A stretch of 64,000 nt of DNA from Vibrio ostreicida (lineage in GTDB: Bacteria; Pseudomonadota; Gammaproteobacteria; Enterobacterales; Vibrionaceae): contig NZ_JABEYA020000008.1 in assembly GCF_013074385.2 (NCBI RefSeq), positions 1 to 64,000 on the forward strand, read 5' to 3'. The translations under genes and the position numbers were made by a program. Shown here one piece after another: positions 19,037 through 28,277 of the stretch. The notes under the pieces were generated by a model. That model saw only the letters and a program-made list of their open reading frames with translations, did no database searches and was not told the origin of the DNA. The first letter of the stretch is position 1, and each line of letters opens with the position of its first letter.

Positions 19037-20266
19037 ATGAAAAACATAAAAAAACCCATCATTTTTTCAACACTTTGTCTAAGTTTACTTGCTGCAGGGG
19101 TACAGGCTTCAACGTCAAGTCAAGCACTCAACACGGCTGAACAGCAGATTGATCCCATCACTTATCAGACCATTATTGGCGAAAATAGCGCCTTTATTGA
19201 CTTGGATACCAACGAGTTTATCCTCAATCAAAAAGAATGGTTTCAGATTCAAACTTATGTTGAGGGCGCTCTTTCACTGCCGACAACTGAAGCAAGCATG
19301 AAATCCGCCTTCGATATCGCTGATGATATTCCCTTCTCTAATTTCAGAGCGCTCGCTGAACAGTACACCAGCGTGCGCAACAATGCTTTTTACTGGAAAG
19401 AAGATTTGTATCCGTCTATCGTTGGATTGGCGTTATCACTGTCAAATTACAACGACATCCAAAAGTTTATGATTCAGCCGCTGAGTGACGCATTGAATAC
19501 CATTTTTGCGAAAGCATTTTCGCCGCTTCCTGCCGATGTTCAAGAGGTAGAACGCGCACGCCAACTCGCCATTGCCTATCTGGGTGCGCTTAAAAACTTC
19601 TCGGTGCAAAACCAGCAGAAAGTCGAGCAAGCCAGCGAGAATTTATTGACCTTTTCAGCCACGTTGGAGGAACAAAAACTGCAACTGGATGTGCTAAAAA
19701 ATACCCATAGCGGTTATCTCGAAGATGATGGCAGCGAGTTGCAACAAAGAGTCAATGATTTGAACAATCGGATTTCACAGCTTAACGAAGATTACAGTCA
19801 TTATGTCACTGTTGCGGCCACTGCGGTGACCTATGCGTGGTTCCCGCTTGTCGCTGTACCCATCATGGGGATTTATGGCGACAAAGCAGAAAAAGCAAGA
19901 AAGCTAAGAAATCAACTTTCAGATGAAGCCAAAATTTTGGAAGCTCAGTTGTCTACCACACAGAAAGTCTATAACTCTTACAAACGTTCAACCGACAGCA
20001 TTCACTTAATTTCCGATAAAATTGCTACGGCCATTCCCTACGTCAATAAGCTGAAACTCCATTGGCAAAAGATGAATACGGACTTTGACTCTCTCATTAT
20101 TGCACTCGAAGCAGCAGAGAGCAGCGCCCAAATTCTCCAGTCCAGTACGTTCAGAGCCGCCGCCGAAGCCATGGCCAATACCGCGGTCGCCGAGCAAAAC
20201 TGGCACAACATCAGCGAAAAAGCCAAAACCTTCGCCAATAACGCTTATATAGAAAAAGCTGAATAG
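19037..20266 (+). CDS. XaxA-like alpha-pore-forming toxin subunit with a signal peptide
   Basis: A 409-residue protein, the same length as alpha-xenorhabdolysin subunit A (XaxA/YaxA). Two segments resemble XaxA as I recall it: YVEGALSLPTTEASM (about 74-88) and GIYGDKAEKARKLRNQLSDE (about 276-295), the latter after a hydrophobic stretch (about 255-278) that corresponds to the XaxA head hairpin. The rest is long amphipathic helices, as in ClyA-superfamily toxins. Unlike XaxA it has an obvious Sec signal peptide (about 1-24, ending VQA). XaxA normally acts with XaxB to form membrane pores. Here the next gene, 121 bases on, is a different 801-residue exported protein. Confidence 0.8.
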   Translation: MKNIKKPIIFSTLCLSLLAAGVQASTSSQALNTAEQQIDPITYQTIIGENSAFIDLDTNEFILNQKEWFQIQTYVEGALSLPTTEASMKSAFDIADDIPFSNFRALAEQYTSVRNNAFYWKEDLYPSIVGLALSLSNYNDIQKFMIQPLSDALNTIFAKAFSPLPADVQEVERARQLAIAYLGALKNFSVQNQQKVEQASENLLTFSATLEEQKLQLDVLKNTHSGYLEDDGSELQQRVNDLNNRISQLNEDYSHYVTVAATAVTYAWFPLVAVPIMGIYGDKAEKARKLRNQLSDEAKILEAQLSTTQKVYNSYKRSTDSIHLISDKIATAIPYVNKLKLHWQKMNTDFDSLIIALEAAESSAQILQSSTFRAAAEAMANTAVAEQNWHNISEKAKTFANNAYIEKAE

Positions 20267-20307
20267 TCCATTCAGTCAATACCGTTTCGGGGCTGTCCCC
20301 ACCATGA

Positions 20308-20346
20308 CCTTCCCTCACCCGCATCCTGTGCTGGGTGTGGGAAAGG
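20308..20346 (+). other. Intercistronic hairpin in the toxin locus
   Basis: The arms at 20308-20320 and 20333-20346 pair with one internal mismatch and a one-base bulge, around a 12-base loop. There is no T-run. It lies between the two toxin-locus genes, 41 bases before the second start, and could adjust their ratio by transcript processing or partial termination. Confidence 0.45.
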
Positions 20347-20387
20347 CTACCCTAAATCTGTACTGAGTAGCCAAGAATGAGGAAATA

Positions 20388-22793
20388 ATGATGAATAAAA
20401 TACTCGCTTTGGCTGCATTAGCAGCAGGATCCAACGGTGCTTTGGCGTCAGATTGGCTTGACATCAATCAATTGCCTTCAAACCTTCAGTATCCGGTGTG
20501 GATTGATAGCCCATATACCAGCAATGACTCACTCACCCGTTCCACCTCCGATTTATACATCAACTTAAAACAGTGGATAGATGAACAAAATCTGTATCAA
20601 ACCAAGCCCACTAAAGTGTATATTTTTGCCGATACACTTGAGGTCAGCGAAAATTTCAATTTGGTGCTAAACAACCAAAATATCGTTATTTTTGCTCGCC
20701 GAATCATCGGAACGGGCAGGCCGACTTTCGTGTTAGGACAACAAGGCGCCGCAGCCTCTATTACCGTCATCGCTGAAGAAATGGAAACGCCATTCAACGT
20801 TATCGCATTTAATCAGGAAGGAGGCGTAACAGCCGATACGATAGCCAACAATGAGGTCACCGGCACTTCGGTGATACTTGCGGGTGAACATTATATCAAA
20901 CAACCACTGACCACAAATATCGAAGCCGATACCACTCTCGCACACACGCAATTTTCGGACATTATGAACCGGAGTTTCGATATGGCAACGAGCCTTTATG
21001 ATCAAAAACCGGCAGTCAGTCTTAAGTTGCTCAGCTGGATTGAACAGAGTCTGCGTCAAGCCAAAGCAACGGTCTCTGAAGACAGTTTGTTAACCGACTT
21101 GTACCTTCAAACGATTGCGTTCAAACAATTTGTAGAGCTCAGCAGCCGTTCAGACCGCTTTGTCCCTTATCTGGATCGGACTCTGTATCAGGATAAATAT
21201 CAAGCTTACCTTGAGGCGATGATCGCTTTTGAACAAAAACGCGAGTCCGTGTCCGGAAGCAAGGCCAGTGTCGAGGACAAAATTGAAAACGCCCGACTCT
21301 CTTTGGCGCATGTCGACGATGTTTTAGAATCTCAAAATTCGATCATTGCACAGTCCGAGCAAAATGTAACAACGCTCTTGAACAGTTTGAGTGATGTCGA
21401 AACTCAGTACAAAACACAGGAGTTAACCGCATTAAGCGCCCGAAGCCAATACCTCTATGGTGTGGAAGTTTGGAAAACCAAACAACAACTTGAAGCCGCG
21501 CTGGCTATCTTCAAAGCCGTAGCAGAAATTGGCAGTGCAGTCAGCGGTGTATTTACTGGTAACTTGTCAGGCATCAATGATTTAACAGAACAGCTTTCAA
21601 AAACCCCAGAAGCACTCGATAAAGCTAAAAATCTGGTGACCAACATAAAAAATGTAACGGGAATTATTGATAACATCACCAAAACCGTGACTGGAATTGG
21701 CGCACTGACTCAAGAAGTCAAATCAACCATACGGCTTCAAACCCTTTCACAAAAAGTAGAGGCATTTAATTTTGCCCTTCCTTCCCTCAATGAAAGTAAT
21801 CTCGCCTGGGATTTGATGTTGGCTGAAGTCAGAAGTAACCTTCGATATGCACAATCACTAAAAATTCGGGGTGCTCGAAACTATCTCCTCGAACTTGAAA
21901 AACAGGTCCTACTCGGTAAAGCCATCAACGCATCGCAACTCAACTTAGTACAGGAACAAGCGACACAGATAGACCTCATCTTGACACGTAAAGTTACCCT
22001 CAATCAGAAGCAACGACTGAGCCAGATGATCGATAATGCCGCGCAAGATAATGAAGCTCTCAAGGCTATTGAACAAGAACTCGCAAGAGTCGCATTGCAT
22101 TTCAAACGCCCGATGTTCGTCGCTCTATCAAACTATATCGCCGCATACGAATACTGGTCATTAAAAGACAGTGATATAAAACCAAGCCTGAATAAGTCCT
22201 ATCTGGATTACCAATTTGATTTGGCTTCAATAGAAAACGAATATATTAATGCATTGAATCAGTTCCACCCTGCTCCTCAGGACTTCACTGTCGACAACTT
22301 TGTTATTGATGATCAAGAACAAATCGCATCGCTAGCGAAGACTGGACAGCTAAACTTTAAACTGCCACTTGAGCAAACGCAGTTTTGTGGGTTTGATCGA
22401 GTGAGGTTAGACACGATTCGCATTTTCCTTGAAGGCGCTAACTTACCCTATGGTAAACAGTTCAATCTTAGTATCTCGACTGGCGGGACCTATCAAGACC
22501 GTTACAATGGAAAGACGTTTGAATTCAGTGCAAACCCGCTACGCCGAGCTTTCTATTATCGACTGGATGATGCGACCAATAATCAGGTGAGCATTATTAC
22601 GGACGGCGCATTATCCAACAAATTCGCTTACGCCTATTTTGAACCTACGCCATTCACGAGTTGGAATGCCACATTAAATAATTTTGATGTAGCAGAGCCT
22701 GAGAACAATCAATACCTAACCTCAGTTGAGCGCGTGCGCGTTGAGTTTTCAGGCAATGGTATTCCTAACGGCGGGCATTGTTCCAACGAGTAA
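20388..22793 (+). CDS. Large exported protein paired with the XaxA-like subunit; unknown
   Basis: 801 residues, family not recognised. A signal peptide (about 1-22, ending LAS) is followed by a strand-rich region with turn repeats (about 60-165, e.g. NQNIVIFARRIIGTG), resembling a small beta-solenoid. Residues about 280-620 are helical and coiled-coil-like, with a hydrophobic helix AIFKAVAEIGSAVSGVFTGN (about 372-391). The C-terminal 155 residues are strand-rich, as in a receptor-binding beta-sandwich. Start ATG 20388 follows GAGG. Organisation and export make it a plausible second component of a pore-forming toxin, replacing XaxB, but this is inference. Only two Cys occur in the mature protein. 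Confidence 0.6.
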   Translation: MMNKILALAALAAGSNGALASDWLDINQLPSNLQYPVWIDSPYTSNDSLTRSTSDLYINLKQWIDEQNLYQTKPTKVYIFADTLEVSENFNLVLNNQNIVIFARRIIGTGRPTFVLGQQGAAASITVIAEEMETPFNVIAFNQEGGVTADTIANNEVTGTSVILAGEHYIKQPLTTNIEADTTLAHTQFSDIMNRSFDMATSLYDQKPAVSLKLLSWIEQSLRQAKATVSEDSLLTDLYLQTIAFKQFVELSSRSDRFVPYLDRTLYQDKYQAYLEAMIAFEQKRESVSGSKASVEDKIENARLSLAHVDDVLESQNSIIAQSEQNVTTLLNSLSDVETQYKTQELTALSARSQYLYGVEVWKTKQQLEAALAIFKAVAEIGSAVSGVFTGNLSGINDLTEQLSKTPEALDKAKNLVTNIKNVTGIIDNITKTVTGIGALTQEVKSTIRLQTLSQKVEAFNFALPSLNESNLAWDLMLAEVRSNLRYAQSLKIRGARNYLLELEKQVLLGKAINASQLNLVQEQATQIDLILTRKVTLNQKQRLSQMIDNAAQDNEALKAIEQELARVALHFKRPMFVALSNYIAAYEYWSLKDSDIKPSLNKSYLDYQFDLASIENEYINALNQFHPAPQDFTVDNFVIDDQEQIASLAKTGQLNFKLPLEQTQFCGFDRVRLDTIRIFLEGANLPYGKQFNLSISTGGTYQDRYNGKTFEFSANPLRRAFYYRLDDATNNQVSIITDGALSNKFAYAYFEPTPFTSWNATLNNFDVAEPENNQYLTSVERVRVEFSGNGIPNGGHCSNE

Positions 22794-22812
22794 ATCGGCA
22801 AACATCAGATAC

Positions 22813-22833
22813 AAAAAAACCAGCTAGAGCTGG
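22813..22833 (-). terminator. Terminator of the tRNA-Leu/tRNA-Cys transcript
   Basis: On the minus strand a CCAGCTCTAGCTGG stem-loop is followed by seven T residues, about 20 bases beyond the tRNA-Cys 3' end. It also faces the end of the 801-residue gene. Confidence 0.85.
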
Positions 22834-22853
22834 CCTGAACACTTAGAAGAGAA

Positions 22854-22927
22854 TGGAGGCGCGTCCCGGAGTCGAACCGAGGTCCACGGATTTGCAATCC
22901 GCTGCATAGCCACTCTGCCAACGCGCC
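22854..22927 (-). tRNA. tRNA-Cys (GCA)
   Basis: A 74-base cloverleaf on the minus strand beginning GGCGCGTTGGC and ending with encoded CCA. The anticodon arm GGATT-GCA-AATCC gives anticodon GCA. The T-arm GGTTCGACTCC is normal. Confidence 0.97.
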
Positions 22928-22947
22928 TTTTAATTCTCAACAATAGA

Positions 22948-23034
22948 TGGTGCCCCGGGCCGGACTTGAACCGGCACAGCGCGAACGCCGAGGGATTTTA
23001 AATCCCTTGTGTCTACCAATTCCACCACCAGGGC
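22948..23034 (-). tRNA. tRNA-Leu (TAA)
   Basis: An 87-base class II tRNA on the minus strand with a long variable arm, a T-arm GGTTCAAGTCC and an encoded CCA. The anticodon loop reads TT-TAA-AA, giving Leu(UAA). It is upstream of tRNA-Cys by 20 bases, and both are probably one transcript. Confidence 0.97.
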
Positions 23035-23251
23035 AACGCAGTCATGCGATGGTAACACCATCTCTCTCGGCTTGTGCCGTGAGAACGAGGCGTACTTTAA
23101 CGGATTGAGATTTTAGGTCAACAATAAATTTTAAATAAATGATTTAAGTGGTTAAAATCCAGACCATAAGCATGAATTACAAGCAAAGAGGTTGAATTTC
23201 AACCAAAGAATCCCACCATAAGCCTAATGCTCACCGCGGAGACGCCCCTTC

Positions 23252-23626
23252 CTAGGGCACGTATTTAGAAGGAGCCATGGTTAGATGTGCGCGTTGAGCG
23301 CGAGTTAACGTGCCAACGACTAATTCGTAAGAACGTTCACACAAATCTTGAATCAAGCCGTATTCAACATCCCCAGGGTAATAAACCGTGACCCAGTGTT
23401 TTTTGTTCGTATGGTAACCTGGCGTCAGATCAGAAAACTGTGAAGCCAGTACTTCTCCGTCTGCGGGTTTAACTTTGACCGTCACGTATTCGCGCCCCTC
23501 TCCTTGCGACAGTATCGCAAACATTTTCCCCTGCACTTTATAGACTAAAGCTTCTGGGCCAAAGGGATAATCCTGCGTCGCACCGATAAAAGTGTCGAGG
23601 TAAGTGACCAACGTGCTTTTATTCAT
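23252..23626 (-). CDS. MmcQ/YjbR family protein
   Basis: A 124-residue protein with the full YjbR/MmcQ pattern: TQDYPFGPEALVYKVQGKMFA near the N-terminus, then VTVKVKPADGE and TPGYHTNKKHWVTVYYPGDV in the second half. The fold is described as a double wing/CyaY-like DNA-binding domain. Cellular role is not established. It is followed by no clear partner; the HopJ-like gene upstream on the same strand is 38 bases away and may be co-transcribed. Confidence 0.88.
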   Translation of the reverse strand: MNKSTLVTYLDTFIGATQDYPFGPEALVYKVQGKMFAILSQGEGREYVTVKVKPADGEVLASQFSDLTPGYHTNKKHWVTVYYPGDVEYGLIQDLCERSYELVVGTLTRAQRAHLTMAPSKYVP

Positions 23627-23664
23627 TTATTGCCCCAACGATAACGAGCCCCCTGATGCCTAAA

Positions 23665-24030
23665 TCAGGATCTTGGCCATGGTCTCTCTCTCAAGGGTGA
23701 AAATTCAAATTCAATACCCGACCAACCGTGCACCATAAAACAGCGAATATTCGCATGATCTGAGCCTTGTGGATTGAGCAAGACATCGTGACGGTAAAAC
23801 TGGCCAAAACAGGCCAACGTTTGCTGTTTCGACAACCCCACTTTTGTACCAAACGCAAAAATCTTACATGAGCCATTATTTTGGTCAGCCTCATTTAAGA
23901 TATCGCCATTTCGAAATGGTGTTGAAGTAAACACATAGCGTGAACCGATAAAGGCTAGCGTTTCTTCAAATGTTACTTGATGAGGTGCCACCTTGAGTTT
24001 ATCAATAAACGCGTCTAATTCCATTGCCAT
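23665..24030 (-). CDS. HopJ type III effector family protein
   Basis: A 121-residue protein matching the HopJ family: FEETLAFIGSRYVFTSTPFRNGD, then CKIFAFGTKVGLSKQQTLACFG and FYRHDVLLNPQGSDHANIR, ending with a GWSGIEFE strand. The family was named for a Pseudomonas syringae effector, but members in marine bacteria have no type III system and appear to be ordinary cytosolic proteins. No secretion role should be inferred from the name. The last dozen residues (SPLRERPWPRS) diverge from the usual short ending. Confidence 0.85.
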   Translation of the reverse strand: MAMELDAFIDKLKVAPHQVTFEETLAFIGSRYVFTSTPFRNGDILNEADQNNGSCKIFAFGTKVGLSKQQTLACFGQFYRHDVLLNPQGSDHANIRCFMVHGWSGIEFEFSPLRERPWPRS

Positions 24031-24144
24031 ACACTGATCCTATTTGTGATTGAGATCAGTGTATGGCAACGGTGAACAAACTTAAAGTATCACCTCCACG
24101 CCTGATGAAGACATAACGTGGCTCGAACCTCATCGTCGAACGCC

Positions 24145-26457
24145 CTAGTATTTGAACTGGGAGACTTCACCATTGAGATGCTCAGACTGTGAGGAGAGAT
24201 CTTGTAACACTTGGTCCGCATCACTAACTTGAGCTGACACCGCTGAAGAAGCGTCGGCAATTGACGTTATGCTACCACTGATTTCATCTGTTACCGCTTT
24301 CTGTTCTTCCGTGGCCGCTGCGATTTGAATATTCATCTCATTCAAATCGCCCAGCATTGTGACAATTTGTTCGAGCATCGCGGTATTTTTATCGCAAGTG
24401 TCCACCCCTTGTGAAACCGTGCGATTGGCATTTTCAATGCTGTTTGACACACTGCTCGTTTCTCTTTGTAGTGCCTCTATCTTGTTGCGAATTTCCTCGG
24501 TAGACGACTGAGTGCGCCCCGCGAGCGAACGGACTTCATCAGCCACGACGGCAAAACCCCTTCCTTGTTCTCCCGCCCGAGCGGCTTCGATTGCCGCGTT
24601 GAGGGCCAATAAATTGGTTTGCTCTGCAATTCCCTGAATCACGTCTAACACTTCTGCAATGGAATTACTCTCATTGTGTAATCGACCAATCGCATCAACC
24701 GCCGTTTTCATTTCTTCATTCAACTGGGCAATTTCGCTCCCTAAATGACGCCCAACTTTCACCCCTTCACTTCCTGTATCGTTCGCGTTTTTTACAAACT
24801 CTGCCGCTCGGCTGGCAAACTGAGCAACCTCAGCGATGGAGGCACTCATTTCATTAACCGCCGTTGCAACAGACTCCGTCCTATGATTTTGGTCGTTCAC
24901 TGAATCGCGTGTACTGTTCATGTTACCGGCCATACTTTGTGTATTGCGATTTAAACCGTCAGTGGCCTCAGCAAATTTTTGAATGATGGTTTGCAATTGA
25001 ACAAAAAGACCATTCAAAGATCTCGCCAAATCACTCATTTCATCATTCCCTTCCACATTTAAGCGCGCTCTCAAATCATTTTCTTGGCTAATGCACTCAA
25101 TTTTTTTGCAGGCTGATACAATCGGATGAGAAATACTGCGCCCCAAAAAATAGGAGACCAGTGCCGAACCAATAACGCCAAAGGCGATACACATCAACAC
25201 GGTGACAATATTAGATTGAACCAACCTATCGACATCGGCTAACGCTTCTCCTTTATTCATTTCGGTAATGATCACCCATTCCAAACCTGCAGCATCCAAA
25301 GGTGCGAAGACGGATAAAACGTCTACCCCACGATAACCCTTTATCACCAGCGCACCACTTTCTCCCTGAAAAGCCGATCGAATTGACTGATTATCTAAAC
25401 GCTGTCGACCCATGGCTGAGGACTTACCTTGAATCTGAGTAAGCAAAGATTGCTCCACTCCAGATGCCTCAAGTACCGAGTAATAAACGTCTGAGTTTTC
25501 AATCAAAAGTCTCGGTTCACTGCGCAGCAGATTGTCGCTCCCGACAAGGTAAGTTTCTCCACTTTCACCGAGACCCGCATATTGCCAATCTTCACCAAAC
25601 GTCATAATACTTTTGATTTCGTCAACTGGCATTTGAAAAATCAGGACACCTGAGAGTTGACCATTTGAGGTGATCGGCGTAGCAATGAACGAAGCTGCCG
25701 CTTCATAGGATGGGTAGTAGGGTGAAAAATCTTCTAGGTGGTATTCTCCCCCCTCTAAGTTCAATGCTTGTTTATACGCGCTGGCAAGACCACTACCAGC
25801 GTAAGGGCCTGACCGCAAATTAGTGGCATAATCGAGTTCTTTGAACACGGAATAAACCACATTCCCTTGGGTATCCACCAGAAAGATGTCGTAGTAACCA
25901 AACTCTTCTAAGAAGCCTTTAATACTCGGATGATATTTGGCGTGAACGAGATCATACGATGTGTCAAGCGTATCTCTCATCAGCTGGTGCTTCTCGCCGA
26001 GCGGGTTGGGGTTTACACCAATATAACGGGCCTGCAACGCTTTGCCTTTCAATGATAATTTATCTAAGCGCTGCAACGCATTTGCTGACAGGCCACCATT
26101 TGATGCCCTGTAAGTTTCCCCAAAACTAGACCGATAGTAATTCGACAGGCGAGAGACGTCCTCCTCACCTACGGCACCCACCGGATACTCTTGAAACGCA
26201 TCACTAAAAGCCAACATCGCGTCTTCAATACCAATTGAGTGAGCCGCCGTTACAATCTGTCCTCTTATCTGTTGAAAATATTGCTCAATTTCGCTCTTTT
26301 TAATCTCTCTGACTGAAGTCAACTGATTGGTCGCGCGTTGAAATAACGCCTCCTCGGACAGTTGAGACGCTTTCCAACCGACAAACATCCCTGCTAAAAC
26401 CACCGCAACACTACACAGCAGCGTAGATGCCAACACAATTTTTGATGCAATTTTCAT
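24145..26457 (-). CDS. Methyl-accepting chemotaxis protein with periplasmic Cache domain
   Basis: A 770-residue transmembrane receptor. The first membrane helix is at about 6-28, a large periplasmic region (about 30-400, double-Cache type judging by length and strand pattern) follows, and the second membrane helix is at about 408-432. HAMP covers about 432-490 and the cytoplasmic signalling domain about 500-770, with the intact tip [20 protein letters not shown] and [13 protein letters not shown]. It recognises an external small molecule and controls CheA; the ligand is not predictable here. ATG 26457 follows AAGG. The 5' region contains a palindrome at 26469 and direct repeats at 26542. Confidence 0.92.
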   Translation of the reverse strand: MKIASKIVLASTLLCSVAVVLAGMFVGWKASQLSEEALFQRATNQLTSVREIKKSEIEQYFQQIRGQIVTAAHSIGIEDAMLAFSDAFQEYPVGAVGEEDVSRLSNYYRSSFGETYRASNGGLSANALQRLDKLSLKGKALQARYIGVNPNPLGEKHQLMRDTLDTSYDLVHAKYHPSIKGFLEEFGYYDIFLVDTQGNVVYSVFKELDYATNLRSGPYAGSGLASAYKQALNLEGGEYHLEDFSPYYPSYEAAASFIATPITSNGQLSGVLIFQMPVDEIKSIMTFGEDWQYAGLGESGETYLVGSDNLLRSEPRLLIENSDVYYSVLEASGVEQSLLTQIQGKSSAMGRQRLDNQSIRSAFQGESGALVIKGYRGVDVLSVFAPLDAAGLEWVIITEMNKGEALADVDRLVQSNIVTVLMCIAFGVIGSALVSYFLGRSISHPIVSACKKIECISQENDLRARLNVEGNDEMSDLARSLNGLFVQLQTIIQKFAEATDGLNRNTQSMAGNMNSTRDSVNDQNHRTESVATAVNEMSASIAEVAQFASRAAEFVKNANDTGSEGVKVGRHLGSEIAQLNEEMKTAVDAIGRLHNESNSIAEVLDVIQGIAEQTNLLALNAAIEAARAGEQGRGFAVVADEVRSLAGRTQSSTEEIRNKIEALQRETSSVSNSIENANRTVSQGVDTCDKNTAMLEQIVTMLGDLNEMNIQIAAATEEQKAVTDEISGSITSIADASSAVSAQVSDADQVLQDLSSQSEHLNGEVSQFKY

Positions 26458-26468
26458 AGTGAAACCTT

Positions 26469-26488
26469 CGCGAAAAGTATTTTTCGCG
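26469..26488. repeat. Perfect palindrome in the chemoreceptor leader
   Basis: CGCGAAAA-GTAT-TTTTCGCG forms a perfect eight-pair stem with a four-base loop, 12 bases upstream of the receptor start codon and touching its ribosome binding site. It could be an operator or an mRNA hairpin that affects translation. Confidence 0.5.
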
Positions 26489-26541
26489 CCTTAACATTTC
26501 TCAGATGCCAGCCAACTCACTATGGATTATTGTTATTCTAG

Positions 26542-26574
26542 ATGCATAAACGTCTCTAATATTATGCATAAATG
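26542..26574. repeat. Direct repeat pair ATGCATAAAyG, 22-base spacing
   Basis: ATGCATAAACG (26542-26552) and ATGCATAAATG (26564-26574) repeat in the same orientation exactly 22 bases apart, about two helical turns. A third ATGCAT core lies at 26599. They lie 85-117 bases upstream of the chemoreceptor start and fit cooperative binding of a regulator; which one is unknown. Confidence 0.4.
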
Positions 26575-27182
26575 ACAAATTTATCTATTCACATTTGAAT
26601 GCATTGCGCTGTCTTGCCAATACCCCTTAGCAACGGGCAATATCCAAGAGGGGCTACACCCTAACTTCTCTTAATACCGTCAATAACATAAACCCGTTCC
26701 CTCTCTCACCAAAAAACAGCTATCTCGCTGCACAAACCAACAAATAACATACATATCATTATAACTTTAATGCTTAATTTTATGTAAATTGCGCGCTTTT
26801 CATAAAATCAATACAAAAAAATCGAGATAATATTCTTACAAAATTCATCAATTCAGTAGTGAATGTTTTCAGGTTTCCCCACTTACTAGGAAAAGAACTA
26901 GTGTTTTCGTCTGTTTTTTAACGTTTGTAAGATTTACTTTACTCCACAGCAGGGGACGAATTCATGCGATATTTAACATTTTGGTTACACTTAAGTTAAC
27001 GGATACATCGAGATTCATCACTGCTTAGATGGCATTTGATAGTGGTAAAAAGTGCTGACACTTAAATTCTCAGAATTCTATATTACTCAGAAGCATTCAT
27101 CATAACGCAGCAAGTATCGATGTAGACCGGATGATCTTTTTCTCAATGCTGCCCAATCAGGCAGCTAAACAAGGAGCTTGAA

Positions 27183-28277
27183 ATGAACGTTCAGGCATTA
27201 CCCATGAAACGGTTTATCGACCATCATGGAGAAGTTGTTAGTGAACTCCCAGAGTGGGCTGATCCCGAAACTCTGACAAAGTTCTACTGTGATATGGTTA
27301 TCGCGCGTACCTACGACAATAAAGCTGTCGCTCTGCAAAGGACAGGAAAACTTGGTACTTATCCCTCGCACCTCGGAGCAGAAGCCTTTGGTATTGCCAT
27401 CGGACACGCCTTACGTGTTCAAGATGTCTTTGTCCCCTATTATCGTGACATGCCAGCGATGTGGGTTCGTGGAATTGGTATGGAAAAAAACCTTCAGTAT
27501 TGGGGCGGAGATGAACGCGGCAGTGACTTCAGATCAGAAGAGAGCCCAGTTCCAAGCAAGGATTTGCCTTTCTGTGTTCCGATCGCCACCCAATGTACCC
27601 ACGCCGTCGGGGTCGCCGCTGCTCTCAAAATTCAGGGGGATCACCATGCCGCTTTAGTCACTTGTGGAGACGGGGCGACCTCTAAAGGCGATTTCCTAGA
27701 ATCGATTAACTGTGCAGGAGCCTGGAACATCCCGTTGGTGTTTGTCGTCAACAATAATCAGTGGGCGATTTCCGTCCCTCGTTCACTGCAATGTGCCGCC
27801 GACTTTCTCTCTGAAAAAGCCAATGGTTCTGGGATACCCGGTATTACCGTTGACGGTAATGATGTCATCGCTATGTATGACACAGTATCAAAGTCGCTTG
27901 ACCGCGCGCGCAAAGGTAAAGGAGCAACACTGATAGAAGCGATCAGCTATCGTCTTAGTGATCACACCACAGCGGATGACGCCAGCCGTTACCGCAGTGC
28001 CGATGAACTCAACCAAGCCTGGCAGTATGAACCGATACTCAGATTGAAAAAATATCTGATGCAGCAAGGGTTGTGGTCAGACGAACAAGAGCAGGCCCTG
28101 TTAGTAGAAAGCAAGCAGGAAGTTGAAAAAGCGGTAGAAAGATACCTCAACCTGCCGCCACAAGCGCCAGAATCGGCGTTCGACTATTTATACGAATCCC
28201 CAGTCACTGAACTGAACAAACAACGTGATGAGCTCATCAACAAAGCGATACGAATGCAGGGAGGCAAGCATGGCTGA
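27183..28277 (+). CDS. 2-oxoacid dehydrogenase E1 component, alpha subunit
   Basis: A 364-residue TPP-dependent E1alpha subunit. The TPP motif is complete: GDGATSKGDF (about 159) to VVNNNQWAISVP (about 182). A phosphorylation-loop-like segment YRLSDHTTADD (about 257) is of the PDH/BCKDH type. E1 decarboxylates a 2-oxoacid and passes the acyl group to E2 lipoate. The heterodimeric (alpha+beta) form differs from the homodimeric AceE of the main Vibrio PDH, which points to a separate complex, either a branched-chain 2-oxoacid dehydrogenase or a second pyruvate dehydrogenase. First gene of a three-gene operon; SD AAGGAG. Confidence 0.9.
   Translation: MNVQALPMKRFIDHHGEVVSELPEWADPETLTKFYCDMVIARTYDNKAVALQRTGKLGTYPSHLGAEAFGIAIGHALRVQDVFVPYYRDMPAMWVRGIGMEKNLQYWGGDERGSDFRSEESPVPSKDLPFCVPIATQCTHAVGVAAALKIQGDHHAALVTCGDGATSKGDFLESINCAGAWNIPLVFVVNNNQWAISVPRSLQCAADFLSEKANGSGIPGITVDGNDVIAMYDTVSKSLDRARKGKGATLIEAISYRLSDHTTADDASRYRSADELNQAWQYEPILRLKKYLMQQGLWSDEQEQALLVESKQEVEKAVERYLNLPPQAPESAFDYLYESPVTELNKQRDELINKAIRMQGGKHG

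Larger units (their letters stand above)
26458..27182. other. Long intergenic region between the chemoreceptor and 2-oxoacid dehydrogenase operon
   Basis: 725 bases without a convincing gene. It holds the divergent promoters. Besides the repeats listed separately, a GCTGCC / GGCAGC hairpin (27148-27165) sits just 5' of the AAGGAG ribosome site of the E1alpha gene and may modulate initiation. No riboswitch was recognised. Confidence 0.5.

Noticed and set aside
22854..23034. tRNA pair as an integrative element attachment site
   Set aside because: No integrase and no direct repeat of the tRNA 3' end were found in the window, so no att site is annotated.
23665..24030. HopJ-like protein as a secreted type III effector
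   Set aside because: The name comes from one plant pathogen; no type III genes or secretion signal are present here, and the family is widespread in non-pathogens.
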